Positions 24,283-32,501 of a stretch of DNA of 40,603 nt are shown piece by piece. Where the stretch lies: assembly GCA_023299935.1 (NCBI GenBank), contig JALZVV010000027.1:1-40603 (forward strand). Direction: 5' to 3'. The position numbers and the translations under genes were made by a program. Source of the stretch: Dokdonia sp. (GTDB lineage: Bacteria; Bacteroidota; Bacteroidia; Flavobacteriales; Flavobacteriaceae). The notes under the pieces were generated by a model. That model ran no database searches, was not told the DNA's origin, and saw only the letters and a program-made list of their open reading frames with translations. Each line of letters begins with the position of its first letter. Positions within the stretch are counted from its first letter, which is position 1.

Positions 24283-25569
24283 TTAGTTTACCGATACTCT
24301 TCCTTTAGAGGGAGGTAAAGCCACTTCATTAAGAAGTGATTCCTTATTTCCGTTATGTGTTTTTGTAACAGGATTTCCTCCCCTTGATAAACCCTTAAAA
24401 ACGTCTTGATCCACCTTATCCCAAAGGGCAAATTTTGCCTTGCCGTCTACCGTAAAAAGGCCAAAATGATTTTCAGATCCTCCAGCATTAACTGGATCCT
24501 TCCAGGGTTCATCAAAAGCTTCAAAATAGAAGCACGACATGCCTTTTTCCTTAGTCCATGTCCTCATTAGATCATAATAGAGAGCTTCTTTATATTCATC
24601 TGTGGCTTTGGAACCATTCGCACCATAGAATTCGTGAGCTGCACTTGCCCAACCAGTTTCGCCTATATGCACAGGTTTTATAACACCTATATGTTGCATA
24701 TAATTTTTTACACTATCTATCTGTTGTTCTGCATACTGCTGTGCCCTTTGCATGGCAGCGTCAATTTTATCTAGAGTGTTGTTTTCATTCTCATTTCCAA
24801 AAACACCCCAGAAAACTGGATTATAATGCGTGTCGTGCATAGGGTAGGTGTGCACAGATAGGTAGTCAACAGCATTAATAAGTGCTGTAAGTGCGGGGAC
24901 ATGATATTGGTGGTCTCCACCTCCCCAAGAAGCAAAGTTATCTGAACTTGTTATCCAAAGGTCTTTATCTAGCTTGCCTTCAACTTTTAGACCCTGAAGG
25001 TGATTCACCCATTTGAGGATAATATCGGGCTGAACATAGTATGCTGTTGCCCATTTTACCATAGCTTCATTACCTACAGCGATTATCTTTACGATGTCTG
25101 GATATTGTTGAGCAAGGGATACAGCTCTGTCTATTTCTAGACTATTTTGAGCACTTTCAATATCGTGGTCCGGAGGATACTCTGTCCAAGCATTCAAGCA
25201 ATCTATCCAAGCACCAAGCATTACATACATTTCAAATGTGGCATCTTCTTCTTTAAGTTCGCTTATTGCCTTAATAAGGTTAGCGGCTTGCGCTAATTGC
25301 ACATTGTAGGTTCTTAAAATTCGTATGTCCATCGCATACAATATTTTAAGGTCTTCTTTTAACTCCTCCAGTGTAGGTTGTACATCTCGTGAGGTCTTGC
25401 GATATCCTCCGTAAGAGATAGCAAGATAGTCTGGGTTTCCTAAAATATCTTGAGCAGTCACAGTTTTATTGGTTGTTAGTCCTATTGCAGGTTGTTTATT
25501 ATCATTTTGGCAAGCAACAAACAATATGATACAAAGCATCCAATATATAAAATACCGTAATTGTTTCAT
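24283..25569 (-). CDS. GH17 lipoprotein, beta-1,3-glucanase-type
   Basis: This 428-aa protein has a lipoprotein signal (YWMLCIILFVAC) and a GH17 barrel, with acid/base Glu168 in AVGNEAMVKW and nucleophile Glu304 in HIGETGWAS. SVHTYPMHDTHY and FYFEAFDEPWK are further family segments. It is longer than the cytoplasmic GH17 of the same locus, mainly by loops and a C-terminal tail. The residues after the Cys (QNDNK) only weakly resemble the flavobacterial surface-export signal, so periplasmic or surface location is open. Beta-1,3-glucan is the likely substrate. The gene is 63 nt downstream of the phosphorylase gene, and that gap contains palindrome copy 5. Confidence 0.9.
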   Translation of the reverse strand: MKQLRYFIYWMLCIILFVACQNDNKQPAIGLTTNKTVTAQDILGNPDYLAISYGGYRKTSRDVQPTLEELKEDLKILYAMDIRILRTYNVQLAQAANLIKAISELKEEDATFEMYVMLGAWIDCLNAWTEYPPDHDIESAQNSLEIDRAVSLAQQYPDIVKIIAVGNEAMVKWATAYYVQPDIILKWVNHLQGLKVEGKLDKDLWITSSDNFASWGGGDHQYHVPALTALINAVDYLSVHTYPMHDTHYNPVFWGVFGNENENNTLDKIDAAMQRAQQYAEQQIDSVKNYMQHIGVIKPVHIGETGWASAAHEFYGANGSKATDEYKEALYYDLMRTWTKEKGMSCFYFEAFDEPWKDPVNAGGSENHFGLFTVDGKAKFALWDKVDQDVFKGLSRGGNPVTKTHNGNKESLLNEVALPPSKGRVSVN

Positions 25570-25609
25570 ATTATTATTTTTTCGGATCCCCGAAATTGAT
25601 TTTTGTTTG

Positions 25610-25633
25610 AGTCCGCTTTCGCGAAAGCGGACT
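25610..25633. repeat. GCTTTCGCGAAAGC palindrome, copy 5 (24 bp)
   Basis: AGTCCGCTTTCGCGAAAGCGGACT is a 24-bp perfect palindrome, the longest of the six copies and the only one mostly outside a gene. It touches the stop codon of the phosphorylase gene. As RNA it would be a strong hairpin, but no T-run follows, so it is not a standard terminator. Confidence 0.9.
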
Positions 25634-28600
25634 TATTTTAATATACTCTCATCTATAGTAATTTGTAGGTCTTTTATCACTCCCTCACGATGAAAGAGTG
25701 CTCTACTTGTTTCTTTATCTATAGTTTTTCCTGTAAAATCCTTAGCCGTGCCATCTTGATAATTCACCCGAATACTAGCACTAGAACCCATTTTATAAAT
25801 AACAGGCACCTGGCAGTAGGTGAAGCCTAAGGAATTTACTTCTAAGTTTGTTTGTTGTGTTTTTCCGCTTAGGTCCACATAGGCAAATTCTTGTGGGCTC
25901 GTTAGAAACTCTGATTTTCTAAGCATATCTGGTGAGAACTGTAAACTCCCTTCCTTAACAAAAACGCCTAATTCTCCAAACCTACTTAAAATGTCTTCTT
26001 TTACTTGACCTGTCATTCCTGGCTGTTGGGCTCCTTTTCCTCCTGGTGTATGACTGTAGGGATCGGTAGGGAAAGCTCCATATAATTCTGGAGATTTCTG
26101 GACACCAATACCTGCATTAATTTCGTAATAGTGTTCCAAGAGTTTTCCAACAACCTCATCGCTTGCACCTTGATTTATTGCCTGAAGGCAACATTCTTGA
26201 ACAGCTAATAATAGCTTGGAAACCATATGCCAGTAGATAGACCCTAATCCTTCATATCCATAAAAGGTGCCTGATCTTCCCGTAAAGGCTTTGTGATTAA
26301 AGACTTGTTCATAGGTATCTAATATGTATTGTCTTTCTTTTTTGATATGTTCGTTATATCCAGAATCACTTAAATGATCTAAGGCGTCATTTAACTTTGT
26401 AGCATTATTAAAATTGCCATTAAAGTGATACTTTCCTTTGCTATCTTTTTCTATAATGCGAGTATCTCCTTGGTTAAGAAGCTCTTGAAATAATGAAGAG
26501 CCTAAAACTGTTTTTTTAGGAATTGTATTCTTCTCTAAAAATTTAGGCAGATTCTTATTGGGGTATAAAATATAACTGTACTGATCTTCTCTAAATAATG
26601 CACTACTCTTAAGTGCATCGAGTACCGCAAGGTTTTCTTTAGGACTTAAATAACCAGAACTTAAAACACTTACTTGACCTTCAAGCATTTCATCTAAATA
26701 GCTTATCGCTACCTCAGTATCTGAACTTAGGGTCATTAAATTATAAGCGTGGTAGAGCTTGTCTTCTCTTTGGTTAGCATCTATAGTATGGTCGATATAG
26801 GCTAATGTGGTTTGCACAAAAGAACTAATTTCCAAGAGCGATAAATTATTTTTTTCTCCAGAGAATTCCTGGGTATAGATGGTATTTCTAAAAGCACTTC
26901 CGGCTAATCCCAAGCCATCTAGAATAGACTTTCTATCCTTGTCAGAAATGCTCCCGTCCAAAGTATTTTTATGGATATCTAAGGTCTCTACAACACTTGA
27001 GAAAAAGCTATGCAATTCCTTAGAAACTTTAGTTTCAGTGAGGCTACTATTTTCTAAAGTAGTCCCAAAAAACTTTAAAAATCTTCTTAAATAGTAAAGG
27101 GTTACCATAGAAACGCCATTGCCTACTAAAGCATTATTGGCATCATTCCATTCTGGACGTTGTGTATTGAGCCATATACCAGCTTCAGGAATAAAATTAG
27201 ACACTTTTGCAAGTACGGTAGCTAAGATTTTTTCTATGAAATTTACGTTGTGAATTATACCAGTAGTATCTCTAAGTAGTGCCCCATCAACACCCTGTTT
27301 CTCACGACGCTTGCTTATGATTTCATCCAGTTCAAAATCAAAATCTATCGTATCTTTAGGATTCTTAAGGATATCTTGATAACTCTTAATCTTGTAAGGC
27401 ACATTAGCATATACAAATAGATTTTGATTGAAATAACTCTCCAATCTTCCTGGAGTATGATTTTCAATAATCTCTAGGAATTTTTGTAAGTAAATAATTT
27501 GATGATCTCCCCAATACCCTATGTAGGACCACGGATCATCTTCTTCTATAGTCTCCCAATCAAAACCATCTTTGGTCACACGATAGGGGTTGTACCCATC
27601 AAAAGTTGTTGCATTCAAGAACTTATGAATCATACTCTCTATAAAGTCTGGATAGGAGAGGGCAAGTGCTTCCCAATTCTGAAATATGTCTCTCCAGTTA
27701 CCTTGATAATCCAATACTTTAGAGCCATCCAACTCATTTCTAGTATTGATAGAAAATTTATTCCAAGGTCTACTTGGATCTCCATGTCTTCTACTAAACT
27801 TAAGAGGCATATACTCTGAGCATAATCTCTTAAAATGTTGATTTTCGTTTTCAGCAGCAATTTGCTTTAACTGGCCAAGTGTAAAAGTCGGTGCTAGGCC
27901 TTCTATTATATATTGATGGGATGTATATACTGCGGTATTAGCTTTCTTTAAATAAGCATCAAAATCCCATTTTTCTATAGTATAGTTATTATCAAATATC
28001 CCACCTCTCATAATATTAAAGAGGGTATTTGAAAAATGCCTGGCGTTTCTTAGTGTATTGTCACTTAATTGCATGGCATCAGACGCTCCCGCAAGTTTTA
28101 ATAGATGTTGCGTGCCTTTCTCTATATCTAGCTCAATGAGCTCTCTTAGATTGGGAGAAGAAACAATGGCTTGACTAGTAGCTGTTACTGCACTGGCATT
28201 TTGATTTAAATCTGCAACAAAAAGCCAATCCTTTTTCATACTAGGATCTAGGCTTACATCTGCAACTACAAAATAAGCCCCTCGTTCTGCTTTTATGTCT
28301 GTTTCTTGAACTAAAGTACCGCCCTGTCTAAAGTGATTTAATTGCTTTGAAGAAACTAAATAGGTAGGATTTTGTAGTCCTAGAGACCAAACAATATTAC
28401 TTTTTAAAGCTTCACTTGGCTCTGCTTTATCAACAATTATTGCGCTTAGCGCGAAAACACCTAAGCCTGATTCCAGCAGAAGTTCGTTACGTTTATATGC
28501 ATCTACAAGATTACTACTAGCTTTTTGCAAATCTTCTCCTACGCCATAAGGAAGAATGTTTTGAAGCCCATCTAATAAACTAATATTAAGAGGGCTTGAA

Positions 28601-29106
28601 CCCGTATTAAGGAGTTCAGATTTTTTTACAAAACCATAGATATCACTTGTATTCCAATGGTATTTATATGTAAGATCAAGGTCTTTATTTTCTTCTTCAA
28701 AAATTAACTTATTTCCATATACATTTTTGTATAAGTTTCTAGTGATGTCATAAACGCCGGGGTACCTATTAGAAAATGGTTCCCAGAGGTAAATATTTCC
28801 ACCTCGGCTTACTCTTAGAATTGTTTTACTTCCTGTATGATCTATGGATTCGGTAATTTTATCATCTGTGTAATAAGGAAAAAGCGCATTATCTGAGTTT
28901 TGTCTCCCTGCAGACAAACCGCCATTGCTGGATATAAACATCCAGTGATTAGAATCACTAATAAGACTCATAAAAAAAGGTCTCATACCGTCACTATTGG
29001 AAATCTTAAAATAAGTTTCACCATCAATAGTTACCGTTGTACCCTGCACATCAGGTTTATTAAAGCAAGCTTTTTTATTGCCTATGTATATAGATTGTTT
29101 TGTCAT
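25633..29106 (-). CDS. GH149-type beta-1,3-glucan phosphorylase
   Basis: This large cytoplasmic protein is 1157 aa from the start I prefer and 1169 aa in the track. I chose the ATG at 29106 (MTKQSIYIG) because the upstream start at 29142 lies in the loop of an inverted repeat and adds an odd basic 12-mer. It belongs to the GH94-like phosphorylase clan: an N-terminal beta-sandwich, then an (alpha/alpha)6 barrel with YQGNWRDIFQNWEAL near residue 467 and PTDPYSHTPGGKGAQQPGMTGQ near the C-terminus. The size, about 1100-1170 aa, fits GH149 beta-1,3-oligoglucan phosphorylases better than cellobiose phosphorylases of about 800 aa; GH161 is the alternative. The reaction releases alpha-glucose-1-phosphate, saving ATP. 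No signal peptide is present. Neighbouring GH16, GH17 and GH30 genes support the substrate. Confidence 0.82.
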   Translation of the reverse strand: MTKQSIYIGNKKACFNKPDVQGTTVTIDGETYFKISNSDGMRPFFMSLISDSNHWMFISSNGGLSAGRQNSDNALFPYYTDDKITESIDHTGSKTILRVSRGGNIYLWEPFSNRYPGVYDITRNLYKNVYGNKLIFEEENKDLDLTYKYHWNTSDIYGFVKKSELLNTGSSPLNISLLDGLQNILPYGVGEDLQKASSNLVDAYKRNELLLESGLGVFALSAIIVDKAEPSEALKSNIVWSLGLQNPTYLVSSKQLNHFRQGGTLVQETDIKAERGAYFVVADVSLDPSMKKDWLFVADLNQNASAVTATSQAIVSSPNLRELIELDIEKGTQHLLKLAGASDAMQLSDNTLRNARHFSNTLFNIMRGGIFDNNYTIEKWDFDAYLKKANTAVYTSHQYIIEGLAPTFTLGQLKQIAAENENQHFKRLCSEYMPLKFSRRHGDPSRPWNKFSINTRNELDGSKVLDYQGNWRDIFQNWEALALSYPDFIESMIHKFLNATTFDGYNPYRVTKDGFDWETIEEDDPWSYIGYWGDHQIIYLQKFLEIIENHTPGRLESYFNQNLFVYANVPYKIKSYQDILKNPKDTIDFDFELDEIISKRREKQGVDGALLRDTTGIIHNVNFIEKILATVLAKVSNFIPEAGIWLNTQRPEWNDANNALVGNGVSMVTLYYLRRFLKFFGTTLENSSLTETKVSKELHSFFSSVVETLDIHKNTLDGSISDKDRKSILDGLGLAGSAFRNTIYTQEFSGEKNNLSLLEISSFVQTTLAYIDHTIDANQREDKLYHAYNLMTLSSDTEVAISYLDEMLEGQVSVLSSGYLSPKENLAVLDALKSSALFREDQYSYILYPNKNLPKFLEKNTIPKKTVLGSSLFQELLNQGDTRIIEKDSKGKYHFNGNFNNATKLNDALDHLSDSGYNEHIKKERQYILDTYEQVFNHKAFTGRSGTFYGYEGLGSIYWHMVSKLLLAVQECCLQAINQGASDEVVGKLLEHYYEINAGIGVQKSPELYGAFPTDPYSHTPGGKGAQQPGMTGQVKEDILSRFGELGVFVKEGSLQFSPDMLRKSEFLTSPQEFAYVDLSGKTQQTNLEVNSLGFTYCQVPVIYKMGSSASIRVNYQDGTAKDFTGKTIDKETSRALFHREGVIKDLQITIDESILK

Positions 29107-29120
29107 TAGCGGGATGGTAT

Positions 29121-29151
29121 AATGCCGAGTACGAATATGCATCTCGGTATT
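29121..29151. promoter_or_regulatory. Inverted repeat upstream of the phosphorylase gene
   Basis: AATGCCGAG (29121-29129) and CTCGGTATT (29143-29151) form a 9-bp dyad with one G-T pair and a 13-nt spacer, 15 nt upstream of the preferred GH149 start. It could be an operator or an mRNA processing/stability hairpin. No known consensus is recognised. Confidence 0.4.
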
Positions 29152-29234
29152 ATGAATTACTTTTTTAGAGGTTTATAGAGAAGCCCCGTTAAGTTAGTTT
29201 TCTATTATTTTACTTTTGTAAGTATGTCTTCTTG

Positions 29235-30137
29235 TTATTCTTCAATTTCGTACACACGAACGTAATCTACAACCATCTGCTGCGGAAAAGACGTAGATGG
29301 TGATGTAGAACCAACAAATGTACCTTCTACGGCAACGTTAAGCAATACGAAGAAGGGTTGGCCTGTTCCTTCATTGCCATCAGCATCAATATCATCAAAA
29401 ACCCAATCGCCACCTGCAGGTACATCATCTATGGTTATTCTATTAAATCGTTCCCCATCTATAAAGAAATCAACAGCTTCTGGAGTCCATTCTACAGCAT
29501 ATACATGAAAGCCAGTGTCAAATCTATTGTCCTCTAAATCTAAAAAACTAGTAAGCGCTTGACCTGCAGAGTATCCTGGTCCGTGCATACTACCGTGACT
29601 TCTAAAAGGTTCTTGTCCTCTTTGTTCGGTAATATCAATCTCTCCAGAAAAAGGCCATACAACAGTGTTTGGGTCATCATCTGGTTCAGTCTCAATATTG
29701 GCACCTAAAAGCCAAAATGCGGGCCACACACCGCGACCTCCAGGCATTTGAATACGTGCTTCAAAACGTCCAAATTGTTGATCGAAATTCTCTCTAGTAT
29801 TTATTCGTGATGAGGTAAAATTGAAACCTTGAAAAGATTCTCTAATGGCTGTGATAACCATATTTCCTTGACCATCTAACGATATATTCTCCGTACGGTC
29901 TGTATAGTATTGAGATTCTTGATTACCCCAACCGTTTTCACCATTTCCAATATCAAAATTCCAGATATCTGTATTAATGGACTGTCCTGACTCACCATTA
30001 AATTCATCTTCAAAGACTAGCCTTAGGTTTGCTTCCGGAATACCAATATTTGTTCTTTCGTCATCTGCACAACTCCAGACTAGGCATATAGCAAATGCGT
30101 AGAGGGAGTTCTTTACTATTTTGTTTTTCAAATTCAT
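29235..30137 (-). CDS. GH16 laminarinase-type lipoprotein (endo-beta-1,3-glucanase)
   Basis: This 300-aa protein has a lipoprotein signal ending in VWSC and a GH16 jelly-roll domain. The catalytic motif is GEIDITEQRG, with Glu166 as nucleophile, Asp168 and Glu171 as acid/base. GRFEARIQMPGGRGVWPAFWLLG and FHVYAVEWTPEAVDFFIDG are characteristic of laminarinases. The residues following the Cys (ADDE) resemble the acidic lipoprotein export signal of Bacteroidetes, so it is probably displayed on the cell surface. It should make the first cuts in laminarin. It lies 35 nt downstream of the CBM lipoprotein gene and 128 nt upstream of the phosphorylase gene. Confidence 0.93.
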   Translation of the reverse strand: MNLKNKIVKNSLYAFAICLVWSCADDERTNIGIPEANLRLVFEDEFNGESGQSINTDIWNFDIGNGENGWGNQESQYYTDRTENISLDGQGNMVITAIRESFQGFNFTSSRINTRENFDQQFGRFEARIQMPGGRGVWPAFWLLGANIETEPDDDPNTVVWPFSGEIDITEQRGQEPFRSHGSMHGPGYSAGQALTSFLDLEDNRFDTGFHVYAVEWTPEAVDFFIDGERFNRITIDDVPAGGDWVFDDIDADGNEGTGQPFFVLLNVAVEGTFVGSTSPSTSFPQQMVVDYVRVYEIEE

Positions 30138-30172
30138 TTTCTTTTTTTTTAAATTATTCTTTTTTATTAACC

Positions 30173-32494
30173 CTAATTTAGGACTAAGGAGACATTGTCA
30201 ATTACTAATACGCCATCATCTGAACCTAGGTCAAATAACACGCGACTATTTGCACTGCCAGCAGGCGGGCTCAACGTAAGCGTGTAATTTTGAAGAGTTG
30301 AAGTAATGGTAACCGTTTCTATATCGGCTTCAAAACCGCCTTCATTTAATCCAATTCCCGCAATAATAGTTCTACTAACATCTGCGGCAGATGTTCCAGC
30401 ATCAAAACTGAGCGTATACGATGCTCCAGCAGTAAGCTCAACCGGATGACTTAAATTTACATCAAATGAATTTGCTGAGATTTCATTATCTGACTGGTTA
30501 AAACTATTACCACCATCTTCAATAACATTAAAAGCGTTTCCAAACCAAGTGACCATACCTTGCTCAAAATCACCATTAGTCAATAACTCATCGCCTCCTG
30601 TTGTTGTGCTTTCTATCGTCAATACTACATTGTCAATCACGAGTAAGCCATCATCTGCTCCTAAATCAAATAATACTCGACTATTCGCACTTCCCGAGGG
30701 CGGAGTTAAGGTGAGTGTGTAGTTTTGCAAATCTGCAGTAATAGTTACTGTTTCCGTACTGGAAGCAAAATCCGCTTCATTGAGACCAATACCGGCAATG
30801 ATAGTTCTACTTGCATCTGCCGCAGATGTAGCGGCATCAAAACTTAGTGTATAGGTAGTCCCGGCTGCAAGTTCTACAGGGTGACTTAAGTTCACATCAA
30901 ATGAATTTGCTGAGATTTCATTGTCTGACTGGTTAAAACTATTACCACCATCTTCAACGACATTAAAGGCATTGCCAAACCAGGTAACCATACCTTGTTC
31001 GAAATCTCCATTTTCAAGCAGATTATCTGGGTTATTTGGATCATCACCTCCTCCATCAGAATCTCCTACTTGTCTAATATCATCTATATAAAATAGGGAA
31101 TTATCTCCTGGGGTACCGTTATTATATATAAGGACCATCCTGTTATAATCTACAGCATTATCAGTTAAACCGGTAAAATCAAAAATAAGCTCTTGCCATT
31201 GATTTGCTACAGTAGTTGTTTCTGTTACGGCTATTTGTGAAGGACTTGGCGCGCCAGGTATGTTGCTGTCTTCAAAACCTAATAAAACGGTTGTGCCGGC
31301 GGCTGGAGAAAACACCAAAGCACTCACCTGTTGTTGTTCAGAAAAATCTACAGGAACCTCAATGTCCATAATAATACCAGCAAAAGGCTCAGATCCTACA
31401 ACCTTTTGTGTGCTTAAAACATTTGTGCTATTGTTAAGTCCTCCAATCATTGGGTTTGCTACTACCGCCGAAGGTGCTCCTCCAAATTCCACAGGATTAT
31501 ACGCTAGTGTTGAAGACTCAAAGCCTAGAGGCAGCATTACTTGTGAATTACCAGAATCATCTACATTGTCTGAACCATCTGCCTCCATTATAGTGATAGA
31601 TCCCAGAGCAGTAATACCGTCCAGTGATGCAGTAATTACAGCAGAGCCTTGGTCACTTAATATTGATACGACTCCAAGCTCATCTACGGTTGCAACAGCC
31701 TCATTACTGGAAGTGTAATCAAAATATCCAGGAGCTGTATTTAATGTGATTAGTTGAGAGTTATTTGCAGTAACGTCTGTTACGTTAAATTCTGAGAGCG
31801 TATCTGAAATCGTGATTGTGCTTCCTGCATTTGCAGCAGTTACTTGATTTTGACCCCCTTGTATTAATGACCCATTTTGTGATACAAAATTTGAATCTTC
31901 AAAACGCATTTCGTCAAGCCAGAAGGTATACCCAAAACCATTTGTACTTCCTGATCCAGCAGCAAATAAAAACATTCCTCGTTCTTGTACTAATCTATTT
32001 GCATTAGGCACTGGAATAACGTATTTATTCCAACCGGTACGTAATTCGATATCGGTTGAAACTGCAAAAGAATCGGTTTCAAAATCTGTTCCGAACCCTA
32101 CTGTTATTGTGGCTGTTGTAGAACTCAACGCATAAAACGATAAGGAATTATATGATGTTAAGTTTCGTCCTTCGCCTCGATCTAAAAATATTCCTCCTAT
32201 AAAGTTGCCATTAGGATCGTTAGGGCTAGGCACATCAATCCTGATAGATGTATTGCCTTCAAAAGCAATATTGTTGTCGGTTCCAAATCCATTAGTATTA
32301 GCTCCAGCGTTTGGGTCAAAAGAGACAAAAAATTGGTCGGTAAGATTTACGGGTACATCAGTAAAAATATCTGCAATATTAGGGAAGGTTGCTTCCTGTA
32401 AATCTTCGTCATCTGGCTGGCATCCATTGAGGAATGTTAATGCACAAATGACTGCGACAAAGCTTAATTTTCTTGTTATAAATAAATTTTTCAT
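30173..32494 (-). CDS. Multi-CBM surface glycan-binding lipoprotein
   Basis: The track extends this ORF to a TTG at 32512 that overlaps the upstream gene. I prefer the ATG at 32494 (MKNLFITRKLSF), giving 773 aa and a 7-nt gap. A lipoprotein signal ends in LTFLNGC and is followed by QPDDED, matching the acidic surface-export signal. Domains in order are a CBM-like beta-sandwich (about 35-215), a Big_2 immunoglobulin-like domain (about 230-310, with SSNEAVATVDELGVVSI), a second CBM-like domain (about 325-480), and two tandem CBM4/9-like modules, each starting NGDFEQGMVTWFGNAFNV. No catalytic motif is visible. The role is presumably to hold beta-glucan at the cell surface, the place usually taken by SusE/SusF-type proteins. 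A third homologous module opens the plus-strand gene at 39188. Confidence 0.82.
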   Translation of the reverse strand: MKNLFITRKLSFVAVICALTFLNGCQPDDEDLQEATFPNIADIFTDVPVNLTDQFFVSFDPNAGANTNGFGTDNNIAFEGNTSIRIDVPSPNDPNGNFIGGIFLDRGEGRNLTSYNSLSFYALSSTTATITVGFGTDFETDSFAVSTDIELRTGWNKYVIPVPNANRLVQERGMFLFAAGSGSTNGFGYTFWLDEMRFEDSNFVSQNGSLIQGGQNQVTAANAGSTITISDTLSEFNVTDVTANNSQLITLNTAPGYFDYTSSNEAVATVDELGVVSILSDQGSAVITASLDGITALGSITIMEADGSDNVDDSGNSQVMLPLGFESSTLAYNPVEFGGAPSAVVANPMIGGLNNSTNVLSTQKVVGSEPFAGIIMDIEVPVDFSEQQQVSALVFSPAAGTTVLLGFEDSNIPGAPSPSQIAVTETTTVANQWQELIFDFTGLTDNAVDYNRMVLIYNNGTPGDNSLFYIDDIRQVGDSDGGGDDPNNPDNLLENGDFEQGMVTWFGNAFNVVEDGGNSFNQSDNEISANSFDVNLSHPVELAAGTTYTLSFDAATSAADASRTIIAGIGLNEADFASSTETVTITADLQNYTLTLTPPSGSANSRVLFDLGADDGLLVIDNVVLTIESTTTGGDELLTNGDFEQGMVTWFGNAFNVIEDGGNSFNQSDNEISANSFDVNLSHPVELTAGASYTLSFDAGTSAADVSRTIIAGIGLNEGGFEADIETVTITSTLQNYTLTLSPPAGSANSRVLFDLGSDDGVLVIDNVSLVLN
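30176..30589 (-). repeat. Tandem CBM module, unit 2
   Basis: This is the C-terminal CBM4/9-like unit of the surface lipoprotein. It aligns over its length with the next unit. A segment of roughly 100 bp around NSFNQSDNEISANSFDVNLS and the WFGNAFNV start is almost identical at the DNA level, which suggests recent duplication or gene conversion. Confidence 0.75.
30600..31020 (-). repeat. Tandem CBM module, unit 1
   Basis: This is the first of the two CBM4/9-like units of the surface lipoprotein. It begins LLENGDFEQGM and ends VIDNVVLTI, and is about 140 aa. It is joined to unit 2 by a short Ser/Thr/Gly linker. A diverged third unit is at the start of the plus-strand protein at 39188. Confidence 0.75.
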
Positions 32495-32501
32495 TACGCT
32501 A

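Noticed and set aside
28446-28462. GCGCTTAGCGCGAAAA as a seventh palindrome copy
   Set aside because: It is related only loosely and is not a perfect palindrome; the same holds for GCGCTTGCGCGAAAC near 13670.
25633-29106. GH94 cellobiose/laminaribiose phosphorylase
   Set aside because: The protein is about 350 residues longer than typical GH94 enzymes, and the neighbours all point to beta-1,3-glucan; GH149 (or GH161) fits better.
29107-29142. Upstream ATG of the phosphorylase as given in the track
   Set aside because: The start codon sits in the spacer of an inverted repeat and the added 12 residues look unlike the protein; the ATG at 29106 is more plausible.
31260-31718. 152-aa plus-strand ORF within the CBM lipoprotein gene
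   Set aside because: It is antisense to clear CBM/Big_2 coding sequence, Ser/Pro/Thr-rich and without features of its own; an open antisense frame.
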